A model generated the notes under the pieces. The model did no database searches and was not told the DNA's origin. It worked only from the letters and a program-made list of their open reading frames with translations. From positions 62,001 through 126,000 of the forward strand of contig JBMNCQ010000083.1 of NCBI GenBank assembly GCA_049366715.1: DNA of 64,000 nt, read 5' to 3'. Position numbers and translations under genes: made by a program. Source of the DNA: JBMNCQ01 sp049366715 (GTDB taxonomy: Bacteria > Bacillota > Peptococcia > Peptococcales > BICA1-8). Shown here one piece after another: positions 40,220 to 49,388 of the stretch. Position 1 is the stretch's first letter. Each line of letters opens with the position of its first letter.

Positions 40220-41230
40220 TTGGCTCGAAGTGACAAGTTAACGGGCAGACAGAAAGCCGCAATTCTACTGATTGGTCTAGGACCGGAAAGATCTGCCCAG
40301 ATATTAAAACATTTTAATGATGAGGAAATAGAGCAAATAACCTTAGAAATCGCAAACTTACGCAAAATCCCCAATGATCAGAGGGGCAGAATATTTGAAG
40401 AATTTTATCAGCTTTATATGGCTAATGAATATATAGCGAAAGGCGGCATTGAATATGCCAAAGAGGTTTTGGAAAAAGCTTTAGGCAATCAAAAGGCGGT
40501 AAGCATCATTAACAGGCTTACTTCATCGTTGCAGGTGCGGCCTTTTGATTTTGTGAGAAAGGCTGATCCCTCACAGCTTTTAAGTTTTATCCAGGGGGAA
40601 CATCCCCAGACTATTGCTTTAATCATGGCTTATCTGGATTCGGAACAATCCGCTATTGTACTTTCTTCCTTACCGTCTGAACTGCAATCGGAGGTGGCCC
40701 GGAGAATTGCGATTTTAGACAGAACATCACCGGAAATTATCAAAGAAATCGAAGCTGTTCTGGAGAAAAAGTTTAGTAATTTAGTTACTCATGATTTTAC
40801 TACGGCGGGAGGCGTACCTTCTGTTGTACAAATATTGAGCAGGGTGGACAGGACTACGGAAAAAACTATCCTGGAGACTTTGGAGGTACAAGATCCTGAA
40901 TTAGCGGAAGAAATTAAAAAACTGATGTTTGTATTTGAAGATGTTGTTCATTTGGACGACCGTTCCGTGCAACAGGTATTGCGGGAAGTTGAACAAAAGG
41001 ATCTCGCTTTAGCTCTGAAAGGTTCCAGCGAGGAAGTTAAAAATAAAGTGAAGCGAAATATGTCCAAACGTGCCGCCGAATTAATCGAAGAAGAGCTGGA
41101 ATTTATGGGTCCTGTACGATTGCGAGATGTTGAAGAAGCGCAGCAGCGCATTGTTGGTATTATTAGAAGATTGGAAGAATCGGGTGAAATTGTTATCTCC
41201 AGGGGTGGAGGTGATGAGTTAATTGTCTAA
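40220..41230 (+). CDS. fliG: Flagellar motor switch protein FliG
   Basis: A 336-residue rotor protein of the C ring. The N-terminal domain (KLTGRQKAAILLIGLGPERSA) binds FliF. The middle domain has the EHPQTIALIMAYL motif, and the C-terminal torque domain has charged MFVFEDVVHLDDRSVQQVL and LEFMGPVRLRDVEEAQQ. TTG start behind GAGGTGATGG. The end overlaps fliH. Confidence 0.96.
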   Translation: MARSDKLTGRQKAAILLIGLGPERSAQILKHFNDEEIEQITLEIANLRKIPNDQRGRIFEEFYQLYMANEYIAKGGIEYAKEVLEKALGNQKAVSIINRLTSSLQVRPFDFVRKADPSQLLSFIQGEHPQTIALIMAYLDSEQSAIVLSSLPSELQSEVARRIAILDRTSPEIIKEIEAVLEKKFSNLVTHDFTTAGGVPSVVQILSRVDRTTEKTILETLEVQDPELAEEIKKLMFVFEDVVHLDDRSVQQVLREVEQKDLALALKGSSEEVKNKVKRNMSKRAAELIEEELEFMGPVRLRDVEEAQQRIVGIIRRLEESGEIVISRGGGDELIV

Positions 41231-41945
41231 AATTATCAAGGCCAATAACTTAATTTATATAAACGAAAAAGTTCCCGGGACAGAGACAATTGATGACTTT
41301 TTCACCTCGGAGAGTGCTGAGACGCTTTATGAGGAAGCCAGGTTAATGGTGGAAGAATTAATTAATGAAGCAAGAATCAAAGCCGATAGAATTATTGATA
41401 ATGCTCATTTGGAAGCAAAACAAATAGCGGATGCCGCTCATCACGATGCTGAAAACATGAAATCCCAGGCCTTTACGGAAGGATTGCAGCAAGGAAAAGA
41501 GGCAGGTTTAAGTGAGGTTAGCAAAAAAATTGCCGAAACTGATGAGATAATCAAAAAGGCTTATCAGGAAAAAAAGAATATTTTAAATGGCCTGGAGGAT
41601 GAAATAATAGGTTTTGCAGTTAAATTGGCGGAAAAGGTAATCCGGACAGAAATCGCAAATAATCCGGAAGTCGTCAATAACATTGCCAAAAGTTTGCTGG
41701 ATATGGTCCAGGATGCCGAGACGGTTACATTGAAGATGAATCCGGAGGATTATAATTACTTGCTGGATTTTTATACTGAACTTCAAGCAAGGCTATCTAA
41801 AGGTTCTTTAAAGTTAGAACAGGATAGTACTTTGAATAAAGGTGATTGCCTTGTAATCTCTGAAGGCGGTTTAATCATTGCCAAAATTGATCAGGAAATA
41901 AATAAGTTGCAGGAAATCCTGCAGGATGTGAAACATAATGATTGA
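41223..41945 (+). CDS. fliH: Flagellar assembly protein FliH
   Basis: A 240-residue regulator of the export ATPase. It has a long helical N-terminal half (EEARLMVEELINEARIKADR, then AKQIADAAHHDAENMK) with FliH/ATP-synthase-b-like character and a C-terminal EIANNPEVVNNIAKSLLDM region. TTG start overlaps the end of fliG; its own end overlaps fliI by 8 bases. Confidence 0.9.
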   Translation: MSKIIKANNLIYINEKVPGTETIDDFFTSESAETLYEEARLMVEELINEARIKADRIIDNAHLEAKQIADAAHHDAENMKSQAFTEGLQQGKEAGLSEVSKKIAETDEIIKKAYQEKKNILNGLEDEIIGFAVKLAEKVIRTEIANNPEVVNNIAKSLLDMVQDAETVTLKMNPEDYNYLLDFYTELQARLSKGSLKLEQDSTLNKGDCLVISEGGLIIAKIDQEINKLQEILQDVKHND

Positions 41946-43248
41946 TTTGCCAAAATATTATCATGCCGTAAGTGAAGCTTCTTTAGAAGTACATAAAGGA
42001 TATATTTCGGAAATTATCGGCTCCATCATTCATGCCAACGGACCGCGGGCGTCCATAGGCGAACTGTGTTTAATTAACATCGGTAACAAAACGATACCCT
42101 CAGAAGTCGTTGGTTTTAAAGGAAAAAAAACGTTACTGATGCCTTTGGGAAATTATTTTGGAGTAAGACCCGGTTGTGAAGTCGTTGCCATGGGTGAATT
42201 TTTGCAAGTCAAAGTTGGACAAGAGTTAATAGGCAGGGTTTTAGGCGGTTTAGGTGAACCGCTGGATAATAAGGCTAAAGCCCAGGGTAAAGCCTATCCG
42301 CTGGAAAATGCCCCGCCCCATCCCCTGGAAAGAGAAAGAATCTTAAAACCTTTGGATCTGGGAGTCAGAGCTTTAGATGGCTTAATAACCTGCGGTATCG
42401 GGCAGAGACTGGGCATTTTTGCCGGCAGCGGAGTAGGAAAAAGCACTCTGCTGGGCATGATAGCCAGGAATACCCGGGCCGATATTAATGTGATCGCCCT
42501 CATTGGGGAAAGAGGCCGGGAGGTTCGGGAATTCTTAGAAAGGGATCTGGGCCAGGAAGGCCTGAGCCGTTCTGTTGTTGTGGTTGCATCGTCAGACCAG
42601 CCGGCCTTATACAGGATAAAAGGTGCCTATACTGCTACGGCAATTGCCGAATATTTCCGGGATCAGGGTAAAAATGTAATGCTAATGATGGATTCCGTAA
42701 CGAGATTTGCTATGGCTTTGCGGGAAGTAGGCCTGGCGGTAGGCGAACCTCCTGCCACTAAAGGGTATCCCCCGTCCGTTTTTGCGGCACTTCCCAGGCT
42801 ATTGGAACGTTCCGGGAATTCTGATAAAGGTGCCATCACTGCCCTGTATACTGTTCTGGTCGACGGGGATGACATGAATGAGCCTATCGCTGATGCAGTT
42901 CGGGGGATCCTTGACGGTCATGTTATTTTATCCCGGAAATTGGCCATGCTCAATCATTATCCGGCTATTGACATCTTAAACAGTGTGAGCAGAGTAATGG
43001 CAAACATTGTAACCGAGGACCATTTGCAAAATGCCGCTAAGTTTCGCAAGGTTTTAGGTATATATTATGAAGCTAAAGATTTGGTAGATGTAGGGGCTTA
43101 TGTGCAAGGTACGAATAAGGATATTGATTTGGCTCTGAAAAAAATAAGCAGCTTTCATGATTTTTTGCGCCAGGAAACGGAAGAAAAGTGCTCTCTGAAT
43201 GATTCGCTGAAAATTCTTGCGGAATTATGCCGTGATTTTGAAATTTAA
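41938..43248 (+). CDS. fliI: Flagellum-specific export ATPase FliI
   Basis: A 436-residue F1-beta-like ATPase that drives flagellar protein export. Walker A is GIFAGSGVGKSTLL. IALIGERGREVREFLE, Walker B VMLMMDSVTRFAMALREVGLA and KGYPPSVFAALPRLLER are intact. It overlaps fliH and is followed by fliJ after 20 bases. Confidence 0.96.
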   Translation: MIDLPKYYHAVSEASLEVHKGYISEIIGSIIHANGPRASIGELCLINIGNKTIPSEVVGFKGKKTLLMPLGNYFGVRPGCEVVAMGEFLQVKVGQELIGRVLGGLGEPLDNKAKAQGKAYPLENAPPHPLERERILKPLDLGVRALDGLITCGIGQRLGIFAGSGVGKSTLLGMIARNTRADINVIALIGERGREVREFLERDLGQEGLSRSVVVVASSDQPALYRIKGAYTATAIAEYFRDQGKNVMLMMDSVTRFAMALREVGLAVGEPPATKGYPPSVFAALPRLLERSGNSDKGAITALYTVLVDGDDMNEPIADAVRGILDGHVILSRKLAMLNHYPAIDILNSVSRVMANIVTEDHLQNAAKFRKVLGIYYEAKDLVDVGAYVQGTNKDIDLALKKISSFHDFLRQETEEKCSLNDSLKILAELCRDFEI

Positions 43249-43268
43249 GAAAAAGGGTTGGAAATAAT

Positions 43269-43724
43269 ATGGGAAAATTTCACTTTCGTTTAGAAAGTTT
43301 ATTAAATATCGTTAAACATAAAGAGGAAGAAACGAAAAAGGCCTTAGCAGATGCTTTGCGAGGGCTGAAACAGACCCAGACGGAATTGCTGGAGTTATCC
43401 CAACTGCAAACGCAAGCTTTGCGGATATTGGTGGAAACGCAAAAAGGTAAGATATCAATCAATGAGTTAATCAACGGACACCAATATTGCCAGCTTTTAA
43501 AAAAGGAAGTTGAAAATAAACAAAGGGAATTAATCAAAAATGAACGAAAGGTAGAAGAAGTCAGAAATAATCTTAAAGAAATTAATAAAAAACGCAAAAT
43601 GCTTGAAAAGCTGAAGGAAAAGGATTTTACGACTTTTATGCTGGATGAAGAAAAAAACTTGCAGAAGGAATTAGATGAAATTTCAGGAAATCTATTTTTC
43701 ACTTCTTCCGTAGGGGGATTTTAA
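43269..43724 (+). CDS. fliJ: Flagellar export chaperone FliJ
   Basis: A 151-residue nearly all-helical coiled coil (FRLESLLNIVKHKEEETKKA onward) of the FliJ type, directly behind fliI and adjoining the next gene without a gap. Sequence conservation in this family is low; the call leans on length, coiled coil and position. Confidence 0.88.
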   Translation: MGKFHFRLESLLNIVKHKEEETKKALADALRGLKQTQTELLELSQLQTQALRILVETQKGKISINELINGHQYCQLLKKEVENKQRELIKNERKVEEVRNNLKEINKKRKMLEKLKEKDFTTFMLDEEKNLQKELDEISGNLFFTSSVGGF

Positions 43725-44279
43725 GTGACCGTACCGAAGCTGCCGATAAAGGTTATTATCGTTTGTGTTTTCTTTGCAATTATAGGAGCACTCTGGGGAT
43801 CTCACGCCGCGGGATTAATAGATCTGACCCCTTTTTTAACCGATCTGCCTGTAGTGGGTAAGTATTTCCCCGAAGAAAGTGAAGAGACAATTACCAATAT
43901 TTCACCTTTGGAAGAAGAAAATGAAGAATTAAAAGATAAATTAACGGAGATGGAAAATAAACTGGCCGAAACGACAGCCAAGGAGACAACTTTGCAGCAA
44001 ACCATTGAAGAGTATAAGGCGCAGATAGCTGAGATAGAAGAAGAAAAACAATCCTTAATTGACCAGGAAAATAAAGCTGTCTTGCTTGCAGATTATTATC
44101 AAAATATGAAACCGAAAGAAGTTGTCCCCATTTTTGATAATCTGGATGATGAAATCGTAATAAGCATCTTAGCAAAAATGGAAGTTAGTCAGGTTGCTAA
44201 GATAATCGCGGAGCTTGATCCGATACGGGCTGCTAAATTAACCAAAACAATAACCGATATATATAATAGTTCTGATTGA
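43725..44279 (+). CDS. Membrane-anchored MotE/YlxF-like flagellar chaperone
   Basis: A 184-residue protein. One N-terminal transmembrane segment (VIIVCVFFAIIGALWGSHA) is followed by an extracytoplasmic coiled coil (EEENEELKDKLTEMENKLAE). The C-terminal domain is MgtE-N/FliG-like (KPKEVVPIFDNLDDEIVISILAKM, then VAKIIAELDPIRAAKLT). This matches YlxF of Bacillus and MotE elsewhere, which stabilise stator or rod proteins. GTG start abuts the fliJ stop. Confidence 0.82.
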   Translation: MTVPKLPIKVIIVCVFFAIIGALWGSHAAGLIDLTPFLTDLPVVGKYFPEESEETITNISPLEEENEELKDKLTEMENKLAETTAKETTLQQTIEEYKAQIAEIEEEKQSLIDQENKAVLLADYYQNMKPKEVVPIFDNLDDEIVISILAKMEVSQVAKIIAELDPIRAAKLTKTITDIYNSSD

Positions 44280-44305
44280 AAATCAACCTGAAAGGAGGTG
44301 AATAG

Positions 44306-45775
44306 GTGCAGATACAAGAGTTGCTTATCATGCAAACTTTATCATCCCAAGAAGGAGGTGAAGGGTCTAAAAAAACCACAGGAGATATGCCGGGATTTGC
44401 CGGATTACTTGAAATGTTTAGCGAATCGATAATGACGGAAAATGCAAGGGACAAGAATTTCTCTGAATTTGCGGGTCTTGAGGAAACTGAAACGCCGGAT
44501 AATCTCAACGCAGTAAGTAAAGAGCTTAAATTAATTGAGCTGCTCACTGCTCAGGGCTTCTTAAATACAAATTTAAATATGCCCAGGCAAATTGCCGAAG
44601 TAAAGTCTGGTGAAAATTCAGATGTGCTTCAACAATCGGCCCCCGTGTCGTTAGCGGCGGTACAACAGGAAGTGATAAGAGCACAAGATTTAAATCCTGA
44701 GGGAACATTGCAAATTCAACAGATATTTACGAGGACAGAAAAATTAATAGATTCACTAAAATTACATGATTCAATACAGGATATATTTAAACAGGAAGTC
44801 TCTAAAAACGTTCTAGCGAATCTTGCAGAGACCGGGGAGCAACAGCCTGGTAAATTACCTTTTCGCGAATTATTAAAGCAAAGTGTTCTTTCTGAATATC
44901 TGCCTGATTCTGTTAAGGCATCATCCCCGCCGGGGAATAACGGCGATTTGGCGCCTCAGAGTCTGACTGCCGACAAATCCGGTACTGAGATCACAGCAAG
45001 TCCGCCCACACTGCAGGATGAGCTGCCGGGCCCCGCGACAAAACAAAAAATAACCGCAAATGATCAGCAAACTGCCGGGGAAGAAAACGGATTTTCTCAG
45101 GAAAAAGTCTCTGCCGGGGCTGCGGAAGACGACCTGAAGATTCGGAGTACAGTCTATGAAGACAACAAGCCGAAAGAGGCAGCCGGAACTGAGAAAGGGC
45201 AAAACACACAGCATTCTAACAATAAAGATGCCGGTTATTTGACCGATAATCTTAGGCCGGCTTTTGATACTGCTGCCCGTTCAGTGGGAACTGAAACTCT
45301 TGAACCGGAAGTTCCCGTAAAAGAAATCCCGGAGTTTCTCTTGAAGCAAATCAGCGGTAAATTTTTAGCGAATAAATCTGATGGAACACAAGAATTAAAT
45401 ATCAGATTGAAGCCTGCCGAATTAGGCAAGATGTCCCTGCATTTAACAGCAAATAACGGACAGGTTACAGTAAAAATTTTAACCGATAATATGAATGCCC
45501 GGGAATTAGTTGAACAAAATATTATCCATTTAAAACAGTCTTTAGCGGATCAGGGAATCAAATGTAATGCTATTGATGTTCAAGTAAATGCGGACAGTAG
45601 CTTTAATCAATTCATGGGGCATCAGTCCAACCCTTTTAATCAGTCCAGGCAGTCTTCCAGAAATAAAGTTATTTACAGCAACAATAAAAAAAGATCGAAT
45701 GATATCCTTACCGGCATTGAAAATTCAAAACAACCCGCCAAGCCGGGTTTAAGCAGACTGGAACTATTAGCATGA
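44306..45775 (+). CDS. fliK: Flagellar hook-length control protein FliK
   Basis: A 489-residue protein. The N-terminal ~350 residues are low-conservation, Gln/Ser/Pro/Glu-rich ruler sequence. The C-terminal domain shows the Flg_hook signature LNIRLKPAELGKMSLHL with NARELVEQNIIHLKQSLADQG. GTG start behind AAAGGAGGTGAAT. The next gene starts 13 bases on. Confidence 0.9.
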   Translation: MQIQELLIMQTLSSQEGGEGSKKTTGDMPGFAGLLEMFSESIMTENARDKNFSEFAGLEETETPDNLNAVSKELKLIELLTAQGFLNTNLNMPRQIAEVKSGENSDVLQQSAPVSLAAVQQEVIRAQDLNPEGTLQIQQIFTRTEKLIDSLKLHDSIQDIFKQEVSKNVLANLAETGEQQPGKLPFRELLKQSVLSEYLPDSVKASSPPGNNGDLAPQSLTADKSGTEITASPPTLQDELPGPATKQKITANDQQTAGEENGFSQEKVSAGAAEDDLKIRSTVYEDNKPKEAAGTEKGQNTQHSNNKDAGYLTDNLRPAFDTAARSVGTETLEPEVPVKEIPEFLLKQISGKFLANKSDGTQELNIRLKPAELGKMSLHLTANNGQVTVKILTDNMNARELVEQNIIHLKQSLADQGIKCNAIDVQVNADSSFNQFMGHQSNPFNQSRQSSRNKVIYSNNKKRSNDILTGIENSKQPAKPGLSRLELLA

Positions 45776-45788
45776 AAGGAGGTAAACT

Positions 45789-46337
45789 ATGGATTTAGCA
45801 GGTATAAGCAGTGGAAGTACAAATACCCAGACCCAAAACAGCATTGATAATCAAATTTTAGGGAAAGATGCTTTTTTACAATTGTTGGTGACACAGCTGC
45901 AGTATCAGGATCCTTTAAATCCTATGGAAGATAAGGAATTCATCTCTCAAATGGCTCAATTTTCTTCCCTTGAGCAGATGCAGAATGTGAACGAAACCTT
46001 AGAAGCAGGTTTTGGAGAACTCTTAAGCATCCAGCAAGAACTGTTGATAAACCAAAATTCCTGGCAGGCCATAACCAACAGCTTTAATTTAGTGGGCAAA
46101 GAAGTCTCCGGTACTAATGATGAAGGTATTGAAATTTCCGGAGTAGTGGAAAAAGTGATCATGACCGGGTTTGTTCCCATTGCTGTTGTAAACGGGCAGG
46201 AATTGGAAATCGGTGCTATCGAAGAAGTCAGGATGCCGGATCCGGCAGAAACGGAAGACGAGAATACGACGGAAACAACGAATGAGGAAAGTACTGAAAC
46301 AACAAGCGATGAGGCAGTAGGTGAAGAAGATGTCTGA
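45789..46337 (+). CDS. flgD: Flagellar hook-capping/assembly protein FlgD
   Basis: A 182-residue hook scaffold. The N-terminal signature LGKDAFLQLLVTQLQYQDPLNP and FISQMAQFSSLEQMQNV is strong. The C-terminus is an unusual Thr/Glu-rich acidic tail (about 30 residues of ETTE/TETT-like sequence), and the FlgD Ig/tudor part is short. AAAGGAGGTAAAC upstream. Confidence 0.92.
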   Translation: MDLAGISSGSTNTQTQNSIDNQILGKDAFLQLLVTQLQYQDPLNPMEDKEFISQMAQFSSLEQMQNVNETLEAGFGELLSIQQELLINQNSWQAITNSFNLVGKEVSGTNDEGIEISGVVEKVIMTGFVPIAVVNGQELEIGAIEEVRMPDPAETEDENTTETTNEESTETTSDEAVGEEDV

Positions 46338-46716
46338 TAAGTTTTTTATCCAGCAGCCGATCAGGCCCATCGGCCAGTCTGCCGATAAAAATAAACCCGT
46401 AATTAAAGAACAGCCAACCACAAATTTTAAAGAAGTTTTTCAGCAGCAACTCTATCAGGGAGAAGAATTAAAATTCTCTAAGCATGCCCAGCAAAGGTTA
46501 AACTCCAGAAATATTGAACTGGGCCAGGATGCGCTGGCGAAGCTGAATAATGCTGTGGAGAAAGCTGCCGATAAGGGCGCCAGAGAATCGTTGGTTTTGA
46601 TGAATGATTTGGCCTTTGTGGTTAGTGTGAAAAACAAAACGGTAATTACGGCTATGGATGGACAAAGCATTAAGGAAAATGTTTTTACCAATATCGATAG
46701 TGCGGTAATAATTTAA
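46330..46716 (+). CDS. Conserved flagellar operon protein (TIGR02530-type)
   Basis: A 128-residue small protein read from ATG 46330, which overlaps the flgD end; AGGTGAAG is its ribosome site. LKFSKHAQQRLNSRNIELGQ and VVSVKNKTVITAMDG are typical of the family found between flgD and flgE in clostridial fla operons. Its function is unknown, possibly hook assembly. Confidence 0.85.
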   Translation: MSDKFFIQQPIRPIGQSADKNKPVIKEQPTTNFKEVFQQQLYQGEELKFSKHAQQRLNSRNIELGQDALAKLNNAVEKAADKGARESLVLMNDLAFVVSVKNKTVITAMDGQSIKENVFTNIDSAVII

Positions 46717-46796
46717 GGCTGGACCTCTTTGAGGAAGCCTGTACCGCTGAATGACAGAAGCGGAATATGATTAAATAAAACAGGAGGTCGTTTATT

Positions 46797-48329
46797 ATGA
46801 TGCGTTCACTTTTTGCCGGTGTTTCCGGCTTACGTGCCCATCAAACCAGGATGGATGTCATTGGAAATAATATTTCCAACGTGAATACGCCGGGTTTTAA
46901 GAAAAGCCGGGTGACTTTTCAGGAAATGCTCAATCAGACAATGCGGGGGGCTTCTTCCCCTCAAGGAGATAGAGCGGGGACTAACCCCTTGCAGATTGGT
47001 CTGGGTGTAAATTTAGGAAGCATTGATGTTATTCATACAGCCGGATCGCCTCAGTCTACAGGTAAAGCACTGGATATGTCTATTGAGGGTGAAGGATATT
47101 TTATCGTAGGAGATGCTACCAACAGCTACTATACCCGGGCCGGTAATTTCGATTTCGATACGGAAAATAACCTGCATTTAAACGGATACCTGGTTAAAGG
47201 CTGGGTGGCCACCCAGGATCCCATCACAAATGAACTTACCCTTGATAACAGTACTGCCATCCGACCGATTAATCTGAGTGCCCTGGCAGATGCGAAAATA
47301 ATGCAGGCTACCACTGCGGTTTCTATTGGTAAAAATCTGGACAAAAGAACTGAGATCCAGAGTAGCGGTGATGTTTCCACTTTTACGGATAATACTTATA
47401 CCGGCCAGGATATCGGCAATGCAGACCCCGTTGATCCCGGTACCTGGGTAACAATTGAGCTGGGCTCCGGGGTGGTTTTCGACGATAATTTTTCCATCGA
47501 AGACGGGAGCGGGAATTCTCTGAGCTATACCGATTTGATTGCCAACATGAATGACTGGGATTTAGACATCAGCACCGGGGAATTAACCATTAAAAATGGC
47601 GCAACATTTACCGGTTTTACCGGAACCAACAACGTAGTTGTCAATTACCAGCAATCTGCCCATCCGACGCCTGTTACCGTTTTTGACAGCCAGGGTGACA
47701 GCCATGAAGTTATGATTACTTACTATAAAAATGCCGATAACCAGTGGAAGGTCAGTGTCGGTCTAGACGGCGACCTGGTTGATACCGGTTATGAGCATAC
47801 GCTTAATTTTAATTCTACGGGCCAAATCGACCCGGCAACATCCACGATCAATATCACCAAGGTTTTAGGCGGCGGTGTTGATGATTTGGATGCAACCATT
47901 AATTTTGGTAATTTAACCCAGGTTGCCGCAGATACCAGTGCCCTGGCTTTAAGCCAAAACGGCTTTGAACCGGGCAGCTTGCAAAGTATTAGTGTAGACA
48001 CCACAGGTACAATTGTGGGGACTTTTTCCAACGGCCAGAATATTGAATTGGCTCAGGTTGCCCTGGCGACTTTTGCTAATGCCGGAGGCTTGGAAAAGAT
48101 CGGGAATACCTTATTTAGAGAAACTAAGAATTCCGGACTGCCCCAAACAGGTTTCCCCGGTCAGGAGGGGAAAGGTGTCATTAAACCGGAAACTTTGGAA
48201 ATGTCTAATGTTGATTTATCCCAGGAATTTGTTGATATGATTGTAACGCAAAGGGGTTTCCAGGCAAATTCCCGCATAATCACAACTTCCGACCAAATGT
48301 TAGAGGAACTGGTAAACCTCCGCAGGTAA
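46797..48329 (+). CDS. flgE: Flagellar hook protein FlgE
   Basis: A 510-residue hook subunit. The N-terminal D0 motif reads LFAGVSGLRAHQTRMDVIGN and continues with NISNVNTPGFKKSRV. The central variable domain contains many Thr/Asp/Gly strands. The C-terminal D0 ends FVDMIVTQRGFQANSRIITTS. CAGGAGGTCG precedes tandem ATGs. A hairpin follows at 48338. Confidence 0.94.
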   Translation: MMRSLFAGVSGLRAHQTRMDVIGNNISNVNTPGFKKSRVTFQEMLNQTMRGASSPQGDRAGTNPLQIGLGVNLGSIDVIHTAGSPQSTGKALDMSIEGEGYFIVGDATNSYYTRAGNFDFDTENNLHLNGYLVKGWVATQDPITNELTLDNSTAIRPINLSALADAKIMQATTAVSIGKNLDKRTEIQSSGDVSTFTDNTYTGQDIGNADPVDPGTWVTIELGSGVVFDDNFSIEDGSGNSLSYTDLIANMNDWDLDISTGELTIKNGATFTGFTGTNNVVVNYQQSAHPTPVTVFDSQGDSHEVMITYYKNADNQWKVSVGLDGDLVDTGYEHTLNFNSTGQIDPATSTINITKVLGGGVDDLDATINFGNLTQVAADTSALALSQNGFEPGSLQSISVDTTGTIVGTFSNGQNIELAQVALATFANAGGLEKIGNTLFRETKNSGLPQTGFPGQEGKGVIKPETLEMSNVDLSQEFVDMIVTQRGFQANSRIITTSDQMLEELVNLRR

Positions 48330-48337
48330 AATTGTTG

Positions 48338-48359
48338 TAGGGGGATAAATATCCCCCTA
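48338..48359 (+). other. Hairpin between flgE and flbD
   Basis: TAGGGGGATA and TATCCCCCTA form a perfect 10-bp stem around AA, followed by TTTCC only. It may partly terminate transcription and lower expression of the downstream part of the operon, or protect flgE mRNA. Confidence 0.65.
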
Positions 48360-48383
48360 TTTCCTCAATTGGAGGGGAGATAG

Positions 48384-48587
48384 ATGATAAAAGTAACGCG
48401 TTTTCAAGGCAAGGAGTTTTACTTAAATAGTGATCTCATTGAATACATAGAAAATAACCCTGACACGGTTATCACTCTTATCAATGGTAAAAAGATTGTC
48501 GTCATGGAAACTCCGGAAGAGTTGATTACGAGAATAAAAGAATTCCGGAGGGAAATAAATACATTTTCTATTGAGCAGGGTTTGTAG
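48384..48587 (+). CDS. flbD: FlbD/SwrD family flagellar protein
   Basis: A 67-residue protein: MIKVTRFQGKEFYLNSDLIE then ENNPDTVITLINGKK, the hallmark of FlbD/SwrD. In Bacillus SwrD raises flagellar power by supporting stator function. Here motA and motB follow directly, which fits. GGAGGGGAGATAG is the ribosome site. Confidence 0.92.
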   Translation: MIKVTRFQGKEFYLNSDLIEYIENNPDTVITLINGKKIVVMETPEELITRIKEFRREINTFSIEQGL

Positions 48588-48602
48588 AATAGAGGTGAAG
48601 CT

Positions 48603-49388
48603 ATGGATATAGCAACGGTAATAGGGATAATATTTGGAATAGTATTACTTGCCGGAGCAATTCTGATCCAAGGAAGTTTAAACGCTTTTTGGAGTGTATC
48701 TTCCTTAATGATTGTCTTAGGGGGTACAATGGCTGCGACATTAATAAACTATCCTTTGCAGCAGGTTATCAGTACGATTAAAGTAATCAGAATAGCCTTC
48801 CGCAACCATTCCTCGGAGCCGGGCGAGATAATTGCAACTTTAGTTACCTTTGCGGAGAAAGCGCGGCGGGAAGGGCTTCTGGCTCTGGAGGCAGAAGCCG
48901 AAACGATTGATGAAGCATTTTTGAAAAAAGGGATTGAACTTATTGTCGACGGTACCGATCCGGAACTGGTCCGCAACATCATGGAGACCGATCTGACATT
49001 TATTGAGGAAAGGCATAAGCAGGGAGCCCAGATTTTTGAAAACATGGGCGGCAGCGCTCCCGCTTTTGGAATGTTAGGTACGCTGATCGGACTTATTATG
49101 ATGCTGAGGAATTTGGAGGACCCTTCTACCATCGGACCTGGGATGGCTGTGGCTTTAATTACTACTTTTTATGGTTCTTTGTTTGCAAATTTGATATTTT
49201 TACCAATTGCAGGGAAATTAAAAATAAGAAGTAGTGAAGAAATTCTTAATAAAGAACTTATGCTGGAAGGGATTCTCTCCATTCAAGCCGGTGAAAACCC
49301 GAGAATTGTTGCAGAAAAGATGAAATCTTTCTTAAATCCGATAGATAGGAAAAAACTCGATAATAAAAGAGATGTTGGTGAAGCCTAA
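48603..49388 (+). CDS. motA: Flagellar motor stator protein MotA
   Basis: A 261-residue four-transmembrane stator subunit. It has SSLMIVLGGTMAATLINYP, the cytoplasmic charged loop with VRNIMETDLTFIEERHKQG, GSAPAFGMLGTLIGLIMML and VALITTFYGSLFANLIFLPIAG. Its last base overlaps the motB start codon. Confidence 0.94.
   Translation: MDIATVIGIIFGIVLLAGAILIQGSLNAFWSVSSLMIVLGGTMAATLINYPLQQVISTIKVIRIAFRNHSSEPGEIIATLVTFAEKARREGLLALEAEAETIDEAFLKKGIELIVDGTDPELVRNIMETDLTFIEERHKQGAQIFENMGGSAPAFGMLGTLIGLIMMLRNLEDPSTIGPGMAVALITTFYGSLFANLIFLPIAGKLKIRSSEEILNKELMLEGILSIQAGENPRIVAEKMKSFLNPIDRKKLDNKRDVGEA

Noticed and set aside
44921..45214. Minus-strand open frames inside fliK
   Set aside because: They lie wholly within the fliK reading frame and have no start context; shadows of a low-complexity region.
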